Shown here: positions 1-10,313 of the stretch, in pieces
Layout: the number at the start of each line of letters is the position of its first letter
How positions within the stretch are numbered: the first letter of the stretch is position 1
DNA from: Cryptomeria japonica
Lineage: Eukaryota; Streptophyta; Pinopsida; Cupressales; Cupressaceae
Length of the DNA stretch: 64,000 nucleotides
Assembly: GCF_030272615.1 (NCBI RefSeq)
Contig: NC_081410.1
Location: forward strand, 126,719,140 to 126,783,139
Direction of reading: 5' to 3'
Notes under the pieces: model-generated
The model's input: only the letters and a program-made list of their open reading frames with translations
What the model was told of the DNA's origin: nothing
Database searches by the model: none
Translations under genes and position numbers: made by a program

Positions 1-355
1 GAACATCCTTTCTGATTTTTCATGCTTAGATCTGAAAAAAAAAAATTGATTACATTTCCATGTTTGATCTTTTGCAAAATTTTAGAGGTGATTGCATAAA
101 AACCCTAAATTTTCTTTTTTGTAATTGAACCTGCGAAATGTCTAAATGTTAATGCCTGTTTCAGATCTGCCCTTCTATTACAAATTTTTAATTCATATTT
201 GTGCTTTAATTTTGAAAATTAAGTGGTTAAGTGTCAAAACCCTAATTTTTGAAACCCTCTTGATTCAACCTTTGTCCGACAATTTCACTGATCAAAACAT
301 CTCCAAATCAAATGTAACTTTGGATTCCGCAATAAAATCACAATATCTTTCATCC

Positions 356-432
356 CTGAAAATTTGGAAAAAAGTTGCGAGGACCGTGGCGCCGAGCGCC
401 ATCGTCCCCGACATTTTTTCCGAAATTTCGGG
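356..432. repeat. Nested palindrome cassette, copy 1 (leader of A)
   Basis: An outer AT arm, AATTTGGAAAAAA (361-373), faces TTTTTTCCGAAATT (414-427). An inner GC arm starts GGACCGTGGCGC (381-392) and returns as GCGCCATCGTCC (396-407). The layout is the same as in seven other copies in the window. Confidence 0.8.
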
Positions 433-975
433 AGCGAGGTCTTACTGTATTTTCCTGCTAAAATCCAGAATTTTGGCTGATTTTATCAATTTTAACACCT
501 TCAAAATAACATTCAAAGTTGGTCTTGTGATTGCTTGGATTAAGGCTTCTAAACATTTAAAAATCATTGAAATTGAAATTTTGTGTCAAAATTGTGTTCT
601 TACTGTCCTAAATCTGAAAAGTGTGTTATCATTCATTAAAAATTTCAGTGCTTTATTCAAATTCTTGCATTTTGTGACTTTTGAAATTAAGTGCTTAATT
701 ACAACAACTTTGATTTCCGCTTTCAAAATTGAATTTTGCGTGAAATTGAGTCAATTTTCAAAATTCAAAATTTGCATTGCTCTTGACATTCCCTCTAAAA
801 TCATAAAATTCAAAATTTCAGTTTCCCTCTCTTTTTCAAAATTCAAAATTTTGCATTTTTCGACAATCTTGGTAGGGTTCAATTTTGAGATTACAACTTT
901 AATTTGGCCTATCTACAGATCGTAAAATCACTCAATTTTTTCAGATTAGCTCTAAAATCATCATACCTTTCATCC

Positions 976-1054
976 CTGCAAATTTCGAAAAAAGTTGCAA
1001 GGACCGTGTTGCACTCCGAGCGCCACGGTCCCGGACATTTTTTTCGAAATTTCG
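976..1054. repeat. Nested palindrome cassette, copy 2 (leader of A)
   Basis: This is the cleanest copy. A perfect 14-bp outer arm, AAATTTCGAAAAAA (979-992), pairs with 1038-1051. A perfect 8-bp inner arm, GGACCGTG (1000-1007), pairs with CACGGTCC (1023-1030). The apical part holds TTGCACTCC. Confidence 0.85.
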
Positions 1055-1158
1055 GGAGACTGTTGTGATTGCATTTAATAGCTTAAATCCAGAAGATTGG
1101 CTGATTTTAATGAAAATTGCTACCTCTAAATTCAAAATCTTCTCTCTCTTTCTAGTGC

Positions 1159-2583
1159 ATGAGTTTTACAACAATAAGCCCTACTTACACTATTCCCGTT
1201 AGACGAAGCCGTAGAATTAAGTCTTTCCGAGGTTTAACTACTGAGGAAATGGAACCTAATTTGAATAGCCTTTTTAACGAGGACATGGGTAATTCCTCTA
1301 ATCCTCCTAATGATGAAGAAGCTCTCCATGAGGTTTCTGAAGAACAACTTTCGAAATTGGATAACCAATTTGACGATTTTCGACAATGGATGTCTCAAGA
1401 ATACCCTGATAGTCAAGCTCTTCCTTTAATTGAGGGTCTAAAACGTATGCTTCAAAGTGATAAGAATGGAATTGATATTTTGCGTGGTATTGCACACATT
1501 GTGGATTCGAATGTGATGCCTATGAAGAGTTGTGCTGAAAATTTGGGTTATACACAACCTCCTACACAAGTCAATCATTCTATTCCTTTGACAACTCCTA
1601 TTGCTAGTATACCTACCTTTACATCAAACATCATGGCTACTTCTATACAAGATACTCCCCCTGTGATCACCAGTCATGGGGGCAATCCCTCTTCTTCAAT
1701 TAACCCTCTTCCTTCATTCAATCCGATTTCTTCATTCGTCCCTTCAATGAGTGTTCCTATTACATCTCCACAAATGAACATGACGCAAGGGGGCAATTCA
1801 TTTAACCATTCTATTCCTCCTTGTAGTGTTCCTCCTGTCCAATCATCTCCTATGACTAATTATCATAGAGTCCCACCACCTTACTCTCTACCTTCTTTCA
1901 ATAACATAACACCTCCATCTCAATCTAACACATCCAATATGAACTCTTCGACCGAAGCGACCATTAACAATCTTGCACAAACTGTCTCTTCTTTACAGCA
2001 ACAAATTGCCTCTATGAATCAATCTAAGTTTAGTGTGCCCACATTTGACGTTGCGAGCCCACTTTCTCTTGACATTGTTCGAGCTATCCCTCCTAAACAT
2101 GTTGAAATCCCGCATTTGGAACTTTATAATGGTAAAGGAGATCCTCTAACACATGTTAAGACTTTTCAAACAATTTGTACTGATTTTGCTTATGACCAAA
2201 GGTTGCTTGCAAAACTATTCACTAGAACATTAAGAGACAAAGCCCTACAATGGTATTGCTCATTGCCTTCTTATTCTATTACTTCTTTCGAACAACTTGC
2301 AAATGCTTTCATTCAACAATTTCAAAACAATATAAGTCCTAAAGTTACTTTGATTGATTTAATGCATTGTAAACAAGGTGTTAAAGAAAAAGTGACTGAT
2401 TTCATTGGTAGATATAAGCATTTGTATGCTCAAATTTCTTTTCCAGTGCCTGACAATGATATTCAAAGAATCTTTATTTCTAATTTACAAAAAGATATTC
2501 GAGACAAACTTCTTTTTTCTGAGTTTACTTCTTTCCAACAGTTGTGTGCAACTCTTCACAATTATCAACTGACTGTGAGTTAA
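1159..2583 (+). CDS. gag: Gag polyprotein of element A (Retrotrans_gag type)
   Basis: This is an intact 474-residue frame starting at the ATG after the leader; the same start and the same residues MSFTTISPT recur in the inverted copy at 58072. Residues about 30-110 are acidic and helical. Residues about 130-290 are Pro/Ser/Thr-rich with HSIP and FNPISSF patches and look disordered. Residues about 310-474 are a plant Ty3/gypsy capsid domain, recognisable by LYNGKGDP, ALQWYCSLP, then SFEQLANAFIQQF and the NLQKDIRDKL segment. It should assemble the virus-like particle in the cytoplasm. The frame ends in TAA directly followed in frame by ATG, so the next ORF is reached by readthrough, reinitiation or a separate mRNA. 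The zinc knuckle lies in that next ORF. Confidence 0.85.
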   Translation: MSFTTISPTYTIPVRRSRRIKSFRGLTTEEMEPNLNSLFNEDMGNSSNPPNDEEALHEVSEEQLSKLDNQFDDFRQWMSQEYPDSQALPLIEGLKRMLQSDKNGIDILRGIAHIVDSNVMPMKSCAENLGYTQPPTQVNHSIPLTTPIASIPTFTSNIMATSIQDTPPVITSHGGNPSSSINPLPSFNPISSFVPSMSVPITSPQMNMTQGGNSFNHSIPPCSVPPVQSSPMTNYHRVPPPYSLPSFNNITPPSQSNTSNMNSSTEATINNLAQTVSSLQQQIASMNQSKFSVPTFDVASPLSLDIVRAIPPKHVEIPHLELYNGKGDPLTHVKTFQTICTDFAYDQRLLAKLFTRTLRDKALQWYCSLPSYSITSFEQLANAFIQQFQNNISPKVTLIDLMHCKQGVKEKVTDFIGRYKHLYAQISFPVPDNDIQRIFISNLQKDIRDKLLFSEFTSFQQLCATLHNYQLTVS

Positions 2584-4587
2584 ATGGAACAATCACATCC
2601 TATGGCTCCGAGTGATAAGGGTGATAGTAGTCAACAACCATTTGGGAAGTTTAAACCGAACAGAGATTCCATCAAATTCAATGAAAACATCATCAACAAC
2701 AATGTGAATGCAGCATCAGGTGTGCCTCCTATTTCTAAATTTTTCAATAAAGAAAGAAAGTATACTCCTTTGAATGAATCATTGCATAGTATTATGAATA
2801 AGTTATTGGAACAAAATGTGCTTACTCTTCCTCCTATAAGACAAATTGATCCTGCAAAGATTACTTCACCTTATTTTGATAACAAAGCTTTTTGTCAATT
2901 TCATCGTCAGCCTGGGCATGATACTGAAAAATGTTTTTCTTTAAAGGGTAAAATTCAAGATTTGATTGATAACAATACTATCTCTGTTTCTGGAGTGAAT
3001 AATAAAGGCAACACATCTGTAGCTCCTCCTAACGAAAATCTTCAGATTTTCACTGATCCATTGCCTTCTCATACCTCTAATGCAATTGAGGCTAATGATT
3101 CCTCTCTCTCATCTGATGGTCTTGTGTCTATGACTCCGAATGTGATTAACTTTGTAGAGCAGCAAGAAATCCCTAAAGAACCTTCTATCACATTTGATTC
3201 CAGTGAAACCATTAGGGCACCTGATGGTCCTTTATACATAGCTGCAAAAGTTAAGAATACACCTTGCCGTGGAGTGCTTATTGATCCTTCTTGCATGGTT
3301 AATGTTATTACTGAAGAATTTCTTTTTACTTTGCAATCGAATCAAGTGATTTATGACAAAATAGATGTGATTGTGAAATTATTTGATGCATTTTCTTCTC
3401 CTGCAATTGGTTCTATTACATTGCCTATTGAGGTCCATAAAAAATCTCTTGATGTGAACTTTGCTATTATTCCATCTTCCGAACAATTTTGTGTGAAGCT
3501 TGGCTATCCTTGGCTATCTTCCATGAAAGCTATTGCTTCTCCTATTCATAAGTGTTTGAAATTTCCCCATAATGGTGAAGTTGTTACTGTCAATCATAGT
3601 CTCTTTAAACCAGCTGAAAGAACCTCTAGTGTTCCTATTGATTACTTTTGGCCTAAACAATTCCAATCTCTTCCTCCACGAAGTGATCATCTTTTCAAAT
3701 CTTATCAAAAGTGGAAAACAGATATGATCCTATCTCTAAGTGAACCTAGAGCACCTAAACTTGATATTCCTATCATTCTTGAGAAGGAAGTTCTTCCTTT
3801 GAAAGATAAAACTAATGTCTTTCCTCAAGAAGATTCTCAACCCATCCCTATGGATGTGACTATGTCTATACCTAATAAAATTCCTAAGAGTAGACCTATA
3901 CCTCCTCGTCATGATGGACTTGGTCTTCTCCCTAAACCAAAAATTCCTCCGTTATATGGAGCAGTTCCTCCTCCTTCTTTTTATAGAGAGAAGAGACCTT
4001 CTTCTTCTCCTATTATCCAGCCTAAGAGACCACAACCTAAACACCCAAGTGCTAAGGATGAGAACATTCCTCCTCCTCAGTCTTCTCCACTTCTTACTAA
4101 GACTAGACGAAATCGTTCTGCACGTGAACGCCGGCGAAAGCGTCGTCTTAGAGCTCAAACTTTACAATCTCCAAAAACACCTTCAACAAGCATTATTCCA
4201 TTTTCTCCTCAGCCAGACATTGAGCCTAAATCTCCTAAACATAAGATGCATGATGGTCTTGATCCGGTGCGAGTTAAAGATCCTATTTTTATAAATCTTG
4301 ATGATGATATAGATGAAAATGTTATTCATGATGAAAATGTTACTCCTCTTGCTTCTGATAGTGAATATGAACTTGTTGATGTTGATAACCATTTATCTAA
4401 TGAATTTTCTAAAGCACTTATCCTAGCTCCTAGACAAGAACAATGTGGCTCGGAACATGAACATAGCCCTTTTTTGGATCTTGTGATAGCTCCATCTGCT
4501 GTGTTGGATGTTCCTCCTCTAGCATGTTCCCTGCCTTCCCGAAACATTGATCAACAAGATCGGGGGGTAGATGACGTGCTAGACTAG
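2584..4587 (+). CDS. Nucleocapsid and protease-like ORF of element A
   Basis: This 667-residue open frame is in the same frame as gag and separated from it only by the TAA. Residues about 102-130 carry a Tat-type zinc knuckle (CQFH, GH, then C, followed by a helical LKGKIQDLID). Residues about 210-330 look like a retropepsin with GVLIDPSCMVNVI near 230 and LGYPWLSSM near 305. The catalytic triplet reads D-P-S rather than D-T/S/N-G, so activity is doubtful. The rest is Pro-rich with a strongly basic patch near 505-525 (RERRRKRRLR), a likely RNA-binding or nuclear signal, and an acidic C-terminus. There is no G-patch, RT or integrase. A pseudo-protease kept for a structural role is one reading; a recently inactivated protease is the other. 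Confidence 0.75.
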   Translation: MEQSHPMAPSDKGDSSQQPFGKFKPNRDSIKFNENIINNNVNAASGVPPISKFFNKERKYTPLNESLHSIMNKLLEQNVLTLPPIRQIDPAKITSPYFDNKAFCQFHRQPGHDTEKCFSLKGKIQDLIDNNTISVSGVNNKGNTSVAPPNENLQIFTDPLPSHTSNAIEANDSSLSSDGLVSMTPNVINFVEQQEIPKEPSITFDSSETIRAPDGPLYIAAKVKNTPCRGVLIDPSCMVNVITEEFLFTLQSNQVIYDKIDVIVKLFDAFSSPAIGSITLPIEVHKKSLDVNFAIIPSSEQFCVKLGYPWLSSMKAIASPIHKCLKFPHNGEVVTVNHSLFKPAERTSSVPIDYFWPKQFQSLPPRSDHLFKSYQKWKTDMILSLSEPRAPKLDIPIILEKEVLPLKDKTNVFPQEDSQPIPMDVTMSIPNKIPKSRPIPPRHDGLGLLPKPKIPPLYGAVPPPSFYREKRPSSSPIIQPKRPQPKHPSAKDENIPPPQSSPLLTKTRRNRSARERRRKRRLRAQTLQSPKTPSTSIIPFSPQPDIEPKSPKHKMHDGLDPVRVKDPIFINLDDDIDENVIHDENVTPLASDSEYELVDVDNHLSNEFSKALILAPRQEQCGSEHEHSPFLDLVIAPSAVLDVPPLACSLPSRNIDQQDRGVDDVLD

Positions 4588-5315
4588 TTACATTAGCATA
4601 GTAGATTCTCTCCTCCTCTCTTTTGTTACTTCTTCTATATGTTATTCTCATTCTTCTATTTGTTGTCCTTGGTGTTGTCTACTTGAGGACGATGCAAAGT
4701 ATTGAGATCTCTCGATCTCTCTCATGTTGACTCAAAAGACACATGTGTTCCCTTCTTCTAGGTGACCTTCCTTGATTGGGGAATGAAGAACAATTATGCA
4801 TACATACATATGATATATATACATGAATTATCATACAGCATACTGACCCCGAGGAAAGCGAAGTCACCTTGTGCTTTGTGTTTTGTGTCTATTATCCTTG
4901 GGCTTATCTCACACTTGGGGGCTAAATCCTTGCGATAACGTGCTCCTTTCCTTTCTCATTCTTATATGTATCACTACCTTAAAGCAATCACCCCTGGTGA
5001 GGCGTGTGCAATCGCTTTAACGTAGGGGGGCATACATCCCGTTCATATCTTTTCAAGATACTTGAAAATTTCTTGGCAAATTTAACCTTGCCTTGAAAAT
5101 TTTTGATATCTTTCTTGCATGACTCATAGTGAGGGAGCCTTACTACTGACAGTCATGGTTCTTCCTCGCGATCTTCCCTTTTACTTTGTCAATCGAAGTC
5201 GTAAGATCCTTAGTCCACTGGGGGCTTGGTGTATCTTGCCTCCTTGACGTGGTGAAAGTCTTTCAATGTTGTTTCCTTGTACTTTACCGGAAGTATGAGC
5301 ATACATACTCCCGCT
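4588..5315 (+). other. 3' UTR of element A
   Basis: Non-coding sequence between the protease-like ORF and the polypurine tract. No domain is seen on either strand; small ORFs here have no recognisable content. Confidence 0.65.
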
Positions 5316-5330
5316 AAAGTGGGGGCTAAA
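5316..5330 (+). promoter_or_regulatory. Polypurine tract of element A
   Basis: AAAGTGGGGGCTAAA directly abuts the LTR start TGTAGC. The same tract precedes the LTRs at 60920 (minus strand) and 63604. It would prime plus-strand DNA synthesis. Confidence 0.85.
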
Positions 5331-5512
5331 TGTAGCGTCCTAAAATTGTGACACTTGCAATTTCGACTGCATTTCGGTCTTCACGATGGCGACGCAACAC
5401 GCAACCTGAATGGAGACCCTGAAACTTGCTCACGACATTGAAAACTACATTTTTCAAGCACCCTGGCCTGAACCTCCTTGCACCCTGCTGTCCCGGGAGG
5501 TGGGACCAGAGT

Positions 5513-5592
5513 GCCCAGCGCCCTCGTCCTTCAGGACCAGGGCACCCAACACCCTGGTCCCCAGGACCATGGCGCCCAGCGCCCTGGTCCCT
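5513..5592. repeat. GC-rich tandem palindromes in LTR A
   Basis: Units of the form GGACCAGGGC...CCCTGGTCC follow one another: GGACCAGGG facing CCCTGGTCC, then GGACCATGGCGCC facing GGCGCCCTGGTCC-type sequence. They stand out in an AT-rich LTR. Related blocks occur at 54148-54209 and 59691-59785. Confidence 0.7.
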
Positions 5593-6179
5593 AGGTCTTA
5601 TTTTGGGCCCGGTCTCCTAAGGGGTCTCGGGTCTTTTTGTTTGCAAATTGGAAATTAACTTTCCTGGTCGGCCTAAGGTCGGGAAAATCAGTCTATCAGC
5701 CCTAATTGACAAGTATATAAACTACATTTTTCTCTCTCATTTGGATGAAGAGGATATGTGTACAAAAGCGTGGAAATTATACTCAAGCATTCAAGCATTC
5801 AAGCATTCCTTCAAGCAATTGATCATTTCAAGTCTCCATTCAAGGCTAAGTGTTGCATTCAAGACAAGGATTCAACCATTGAAGAGGAGATCACATACTA
5901 CATGCTACAACATACAACATACAACATACAACATCTAAACCTTCGCACATAAGGATACAAACATCCTTAGAACAAGGTATTAGTACTTGTTTTACAGTCA
6001 TTTACATTTACAGCTCTTGCTCATTTCTTGGTTAATTCCAAAACCGGGGTTTGACCTAAAGGCAAACCCCTAATCCCTAACCCCCCAATCGTCTTCGCTT
6101 TTCTGTGTGTAGGTTGCAGGTACGCGGCTGAAATTGAAGATCTGGAATCCTTGTGCAGAGACGAACAGATCCCCCTTCG

Positions 6180-6246
6180 TTTCGCAGATTTTTCGGAGGA
6201 CCGTGGCGCCGGGCGCCATCGTCCCGACAACTTTTTCTCAAATTTG
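6180..6246. repeat. Nested palindrome cassette, copy 3 (LTR A)
   Basis: The inner arm GGACCGTGGCGCC returns as GGCGCCATCGTCC (6198-6224). It is flanked by an AT arm, GATTTTTCGG on the left and CTTTTTCTCAAATTTG on the right; the left AT arm is poorer here than in the other copies. Confidence 0.65.
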
Positions 6247-6601
6247 TAGGACAGCACCGTATCGACATTTTACTACTAATTCCAGGTCTGCAGCTTCATC
6301 CTATAACCCGAACTCAGTTTATAAGCAAATCTTTATGACTTTCTATGCATTCCTAGCTTAATTTCCTTAACAACATTCTTTACAAAAGAGGGTAGCCTTG
6401 CTTTCCTAACCCTTGAAATTCATTTAGCATCCAATCTTACATTGTGTGGGATTGGATCTTATGAGTTTCAACCCCTCTTTTGAATGTAAAGTCTCTCCCC
6501 TAAGTGAAAAACCATCGAATCCTAGCGAACCTCCCTTCTCTCTCCTCGGAGTCGGAAGAGGGGAGACCAACTAGGGTTCGATCGCGATTTTCCGCTTTAC
6601 A

Positions 6602-8499
6602 TCTTTATATAACCCCCCCTTACTCATATATATCCATTACTCTACCTTTCTCCTTATTCTTCTCCCCCTTTGACATCAAGGACAAAGGGTGCCTTTGAAA
6701 AAAAAAGAAGGAAAGGAAAAATGAATGTGTTTATCAACAAAAAGAATGTCAAAATTGTGTGCCAACAAAAATGATTGTTTATTGTTTTTCTTCTAAACTA
6801 TTTGCTTGTATTTCTCCTTGAGCTCTAGAAAGAGAACCTTCCAAGACTGAATAGCCAATTTAATGCTAACATATAAACTTATCCATTCCACCAACACATC
6901 AATAACATGGGAAAAATTATCTAGAGCAGTCGAATTCTACTCATACTCAACTACATCGCTAAGCAATTATGAAAAATGTTCCAGTGTAGCCTCAACAATC
7001 TCCTTGACTTTCCAAAAAATACTCACATAATCTTCTTTTTATCTCTACAAAAATAACAACTCAACCTTTAGGGAGTTCACCTTTTTGCTTTGCTCACTGT
7101 CTTTGTCATTCAGAAAATCAAAAGTTTTACCTAGAGAACTCAATTCTTCTTCAATAGATTCAATTTTTGCTTTGTGCTTCACCATAACACTCGACCATTG
7201 TAGACAATATATGTAAACTCTGTTGGCACTATTGATAAAATCTCTCATCTCATTTATGCACTCTGATAAAGTCCTTTTAGCATCTTCACATTTCTCCAAC
7301 AAATCCTGCATGCTATCAACTCCTTCCTCTGAATCATTTTTCTCTTGCATAGAAACCTCTAATTCTTCTTTCACCACAGGGGATTCCAAATCATCTAGCT
7401 TAATTATTTCTTCCTATTTTTTCTCTTTCTACTTCTTCCCAGGTTTCAAAGAACCAAAAAACTTATTCTCCTTTAACTTCCTCTTTTCAGAGGCCAGACC
7501 CTCCTTAGCCGAACCAGTAGTAGGGGATACTAGACCAATACACCACATATCCTAAAATGATTTAATGTAAACACCACAAGATTCTTCTCTCTTATCCAAT
7601 CCATTAAGATACTATTTTTTTTTCTTAGAAATCAAGACTCCAGATTCCCATATCACATTTTCTTTCATCGGTAAGGATCCCGTATAAAACATTGCCAAAC
7701 ATATAAGAAACGATCCAAAACAAAAAGGGTAACCTTGATATTTTATCATTTTGATATTCTCTAACAACTAATTCTTTAAAAAATCACACAAATCAAATAC
7801 AACATCTTCCACAGCAATCATGTGCACAACATACACAACAATAGCCGATGTAGAACCTTCCTTATTCTTGAAATAAATCTTATAAGATATACCATATGCA
7901 ACATACCTCACAACGGGATTAATGATTTTGTCAATCAACAATACTCTTTAATCACCTATCACCTTGGTTAGGGTTTCAACCTCTTTATTCTTTACCGTCT
8001 TCTTAATCAGTACATTCCTTGTTGCACAAACCAGTAACAACTGAAATAATGTCCTTGGAAATCGAATAGGTTTTATCCAACATGATACAGTTATTCTGCA
8101 CACAACTCAAGATTAATCTGATTACATCCTCATTATTGAACCAAGGGAATTCACTCCAAAAATCCATTCCTTAATGACATAATCACTCCTTAACTTTCCA
8201 CAAATTTGCTTCACTTAAACTTCTTTCCATATTTTTGATCTTTTTGGTGTCAAATTCATCTAATTGCACCTTTTCCAAAGTCTAAAAAATTTTGATGCTT
8301 GATTCATCGATAATCATCTTTTATTCCATGATTACTTGCTCTGCTACTTTTCTCTTTTCTCTTTAAATGATGTTCCATCTCTTCAAAGAATTCTTTTTCA
8401 CATAATGATGAAAATGATCTCAAATTCCCAAATTTATAATACCAATTTCTCCTAGGGTTTTGTCACCAAAAAGTGTCTTATCAATGGCATCGACATATA
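6602..8499 (-). pseudogene. Element E ORF2 remnant (relative of element D ORF2)
   Basis: Minus-strand translation gives broken frames that align with ORF2 of element D. A segment near 8150-8015 ends in VVTGLCN, where D has VVTGFCN (33740-33716). A segment near 7735-7660 resembles the D stretch around FGQLLVGLFFYFQGYFPG. An open 114-residue piece (7389-7045) is an acidic coiled coil (LLEKCEDAKRTL, IESIEEELSSLG) placed like the coiled-coil tail of D ORF2. Many stops and shifts are present. A CTCCCCCTTTG tract near 6661 resembles the 3' polypurine region of D. Element A cuts this remnant at 6602 and element C cuts it at 8500. The function is unknown. Confidence 0.6.
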
Positions 8500-8504
8500 C
8501 ATTG
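8500..8504. repeat. Target-site duplication of element C (left)
   Basis: CATTG here and at 26902-26906 flank the element exactly outside its TG and CA ends. Confidence 0.95.
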
Positions 8505-9909
8505 TGATGCTCTGCGAAATGGACAAGTGTTAGATTAAAGCCTATGGTCGTATAACACACAAAAACACAAGAAATAATTAATGTTAATCAACCAAAAACT
8601 AATCTAAGCAGGTATATCAAAAGAGACACTAAAAACATGATAAGTTATTTAACTATGGAAGCAAATACAACAAGGCATCTCCAAATGCCTTCTACCATGC
8701 TCTTAGCTCCTTCTCCCTTGTTCTTCTCCTCTCCAAGTTTCAAATTAGTGTAGCTCTCAGTAGCTTTTTGCACTATGGATGCTTATGAAGATTCAAGATT
8801 GTAGATGATTATGACTTATGTTATGCAAGTGTGAATAAAAGTTGAAATAAGAGACTCATCCAATTAACTAATTGATTTTAAACCAAAAGAGTGAATATGA
8901 TGCTAAATGCTCTCTAGAAATGCCTATAGATTAAATGCATATAAGTTTTCAAGATCTGGATTATGAAGAAATGGGCTCTATTTATAGAAAAAATGGAGCA
9001 ATGGATGGTTGAGATTGAGTAATCTCAATAGGGGTCGGGATTGATGATATTCAATCCATGTGATGGCTTTCAACCCAATCCCAGGATGACAAGTGTCAAT
9101 ATGAGATAGGTTGAGAGGAGAGGGAATAAGTATTAAATGCTTAAAATGACCTGAAGGTTAACTTGGGAGTTAAAGTCAAGGTTGGGTTGAGTGAATATAT
9201 TATTTATTCAAAGTATAAAGCCTTTATCCAATGGATAAACTCTTGTGCAAGGGTTAAAGGGATAACCATGGTCAAAGAAATAAATGCTTGAGGAGACACA
9301 TGAGTCACATGAGGGTTGAGTTAGGGGTTAACCATAAATGGTCATGTAAGAGCCATAAGTGGTTTGGAAGATTTTAGAGGTTAAATTGTTGAACACACCA
9401 AGCATTTAATGTTTTTCAAAGACTTTGAAGTCTTTGAGAAGTGACTCCAAGTTGCTTAGGAATGTGACAATAATTAGGAGATGGATTAGGTTAATTAGGA
9501 AGGGTTTAGAAAAATCTAGAAGGGGGTTTAGGAGTGCAAGTGGATTTGGTGGGTGAGGGAAAATAGGATTTTAATTAAAATAAAATTAATTTATTTCAAC
9601 TTTTGGTTGCAACTTGCATTTGTAGGAAAATGCAAGTTGGGGGGAATAATGATCTAAATAAATGTTTTATTTAATTTATTTAAAAGAAGGGGATTAAATG
9701 AAATAAATAAGATTTATTCATTTAATTGATTGTGAATTTGTTTTAATGAATTAATTAAAAGAAATTCAATAATTTATTTAATTAATAGGAGAATGATTTG
9801 AAGGTGAATTAATTAAATATTAATTTAATTAACTGATGGCTAGTGGATTTTTAAACAAATAAAAATGAAATATTCATTTAATTAAAATGGACAAATTTAT
9901 GTGACTACA
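8505..9909 (-). repeat. 3' LTR of element C (left copy)
   Basis: 1405 bp, matching 25491-26901 throughout with scattered substitutions and small indels. In element sense it runs TGTAGTCACA...GAGCATCA. A TATA box reading TATAAATA on the minus strand sits at 8986-8979. The U3 side is rich in AATTAATTAA. Confidence 0.95.
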
Positions 9910-9922
9910 TTTGCCTCTCTTT
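9910..9922 (-). promoter_or_regulatory. Polypurine tract of element C
   Basis: On the minus strand AAAGAGAGGCAAA directly abuts the LTR start TGTAGTCAC. Confidence 0.85.
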
Positions 9923-10313
9923 GAGACGGTGCGGTTTATCGCGTTGTTTCAAAGAAAGAAAAATAGGTGTGAAGAAATGCCCCATAAAATGTTAATTTAA
10001 TGGGTGGTATGCCCCCTCGAGAGATGGACCGAATTTTTTTGAAAAATCGAGCGATCTCAAAAAATCGGGCGATCTCTCGAAAAAGAGTGAAAATTGGCAG
10101 GGTGGTAGAAGAGAAGAAGTTAGCAATACTAGGGAAAAATAGAAGAAATTGGAGATAAAATGGAGAAATGGGAGGCTCAGGAAGTTTACGGGGACCATAC
10201 GATGAAGGGTTTATATGGGGAGAAAGGGGTGAAAATAGACTCATTTCCATTCGCATCCATAGTGAAATTTTAGCTCTGATAGTGACTTTTTGGAGGAGCA
10301 AGTAGCAGTCAGG
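9923..10313 (+). promoter_or_regulatory. Probable promoter and 5' UTR of the antisense PMD gene
   Basis: About 390 bp between the polypurine tract and the proposed PMD start codon. A TATA-like TTTATATG lies at 10210-10217, about 100 bp before the ATG at 10314. Minus-strand ORFs here have no domain. Promoter function is inferred from position only. Confidence 0.4.

Larger units (their letters stand above)
1..1158 (+). other. Leader of element A (post-PBS 5' UTR)
   Basis: This AT-rich leader lies between the presumed primer-binding site and the gag ATG. It matches the reverse complement of 58073-59236 over nearly its whole length. It holds two copies of a nested palindromic cassette (356-432 and 976-1054). 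An open frame at 146-925 is low-complexity (I, F, L, K, S) and carries no domain; I treat it as non-coding. Confidence 0.7.
1..6601 (+). mobile_element. Element A: non-autonomous Ty3/gypsy-like LTR retrotransposon (5' LTR outside window)
   Basis: The window opens just inside the element. Base 1 aligns with the stretch immediately after the primer-binding site in an inverted relative at 59236. The order is leader (1-1158), gag ORF, protease-like ORF, 3' UTR, polypurine tract, then a 3' LTR from 5331. No reverse transcriptase, RNase H or integrase motif is present, so it must be mobilised in trans. It resembles the TR-GAG class of gag-only LTR elements. Both long ORFs are open, which suggests a recent insertion. 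The right edge at 6601 is inferred from the TGTA...TACA ends and from the resumption of element E sequence. The left edge cannot be seen. Confidence 0.85.
5331..6601 (+). repeat. 3' LTR of element A
   Basis: Starts TGTAGCGTCC right after the polypurine tract and probably ends CTTTACA at 6601 (about 1.27 kb). A TATA-like GTATATAAAC lies near 5713. It contains a block of GC palindromes (5513-5592) and one nested palindrome cassette (6180-6246). Apart from these GC modules it is unlike the B-type LTRs. The 3' end is inferred because the partner LTR is outside the window. Confidence 0.7.

Noticed and set aside
146-925. 259-residue open frame in the leader of A, partly conserved in the inverted copy
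   Set aside because: Low-complexity I/F/L/K/S composition, no domain, broken in the inverted copy, and overlapping a palindrome cassette. Conservation is explained by the shared leader DNA.
3911-4294. Leu-rich plus-strand ORF inside the protease-like ORF of A
   Set aside because: Out-of-frame shadow of the basic Pro-rich region.
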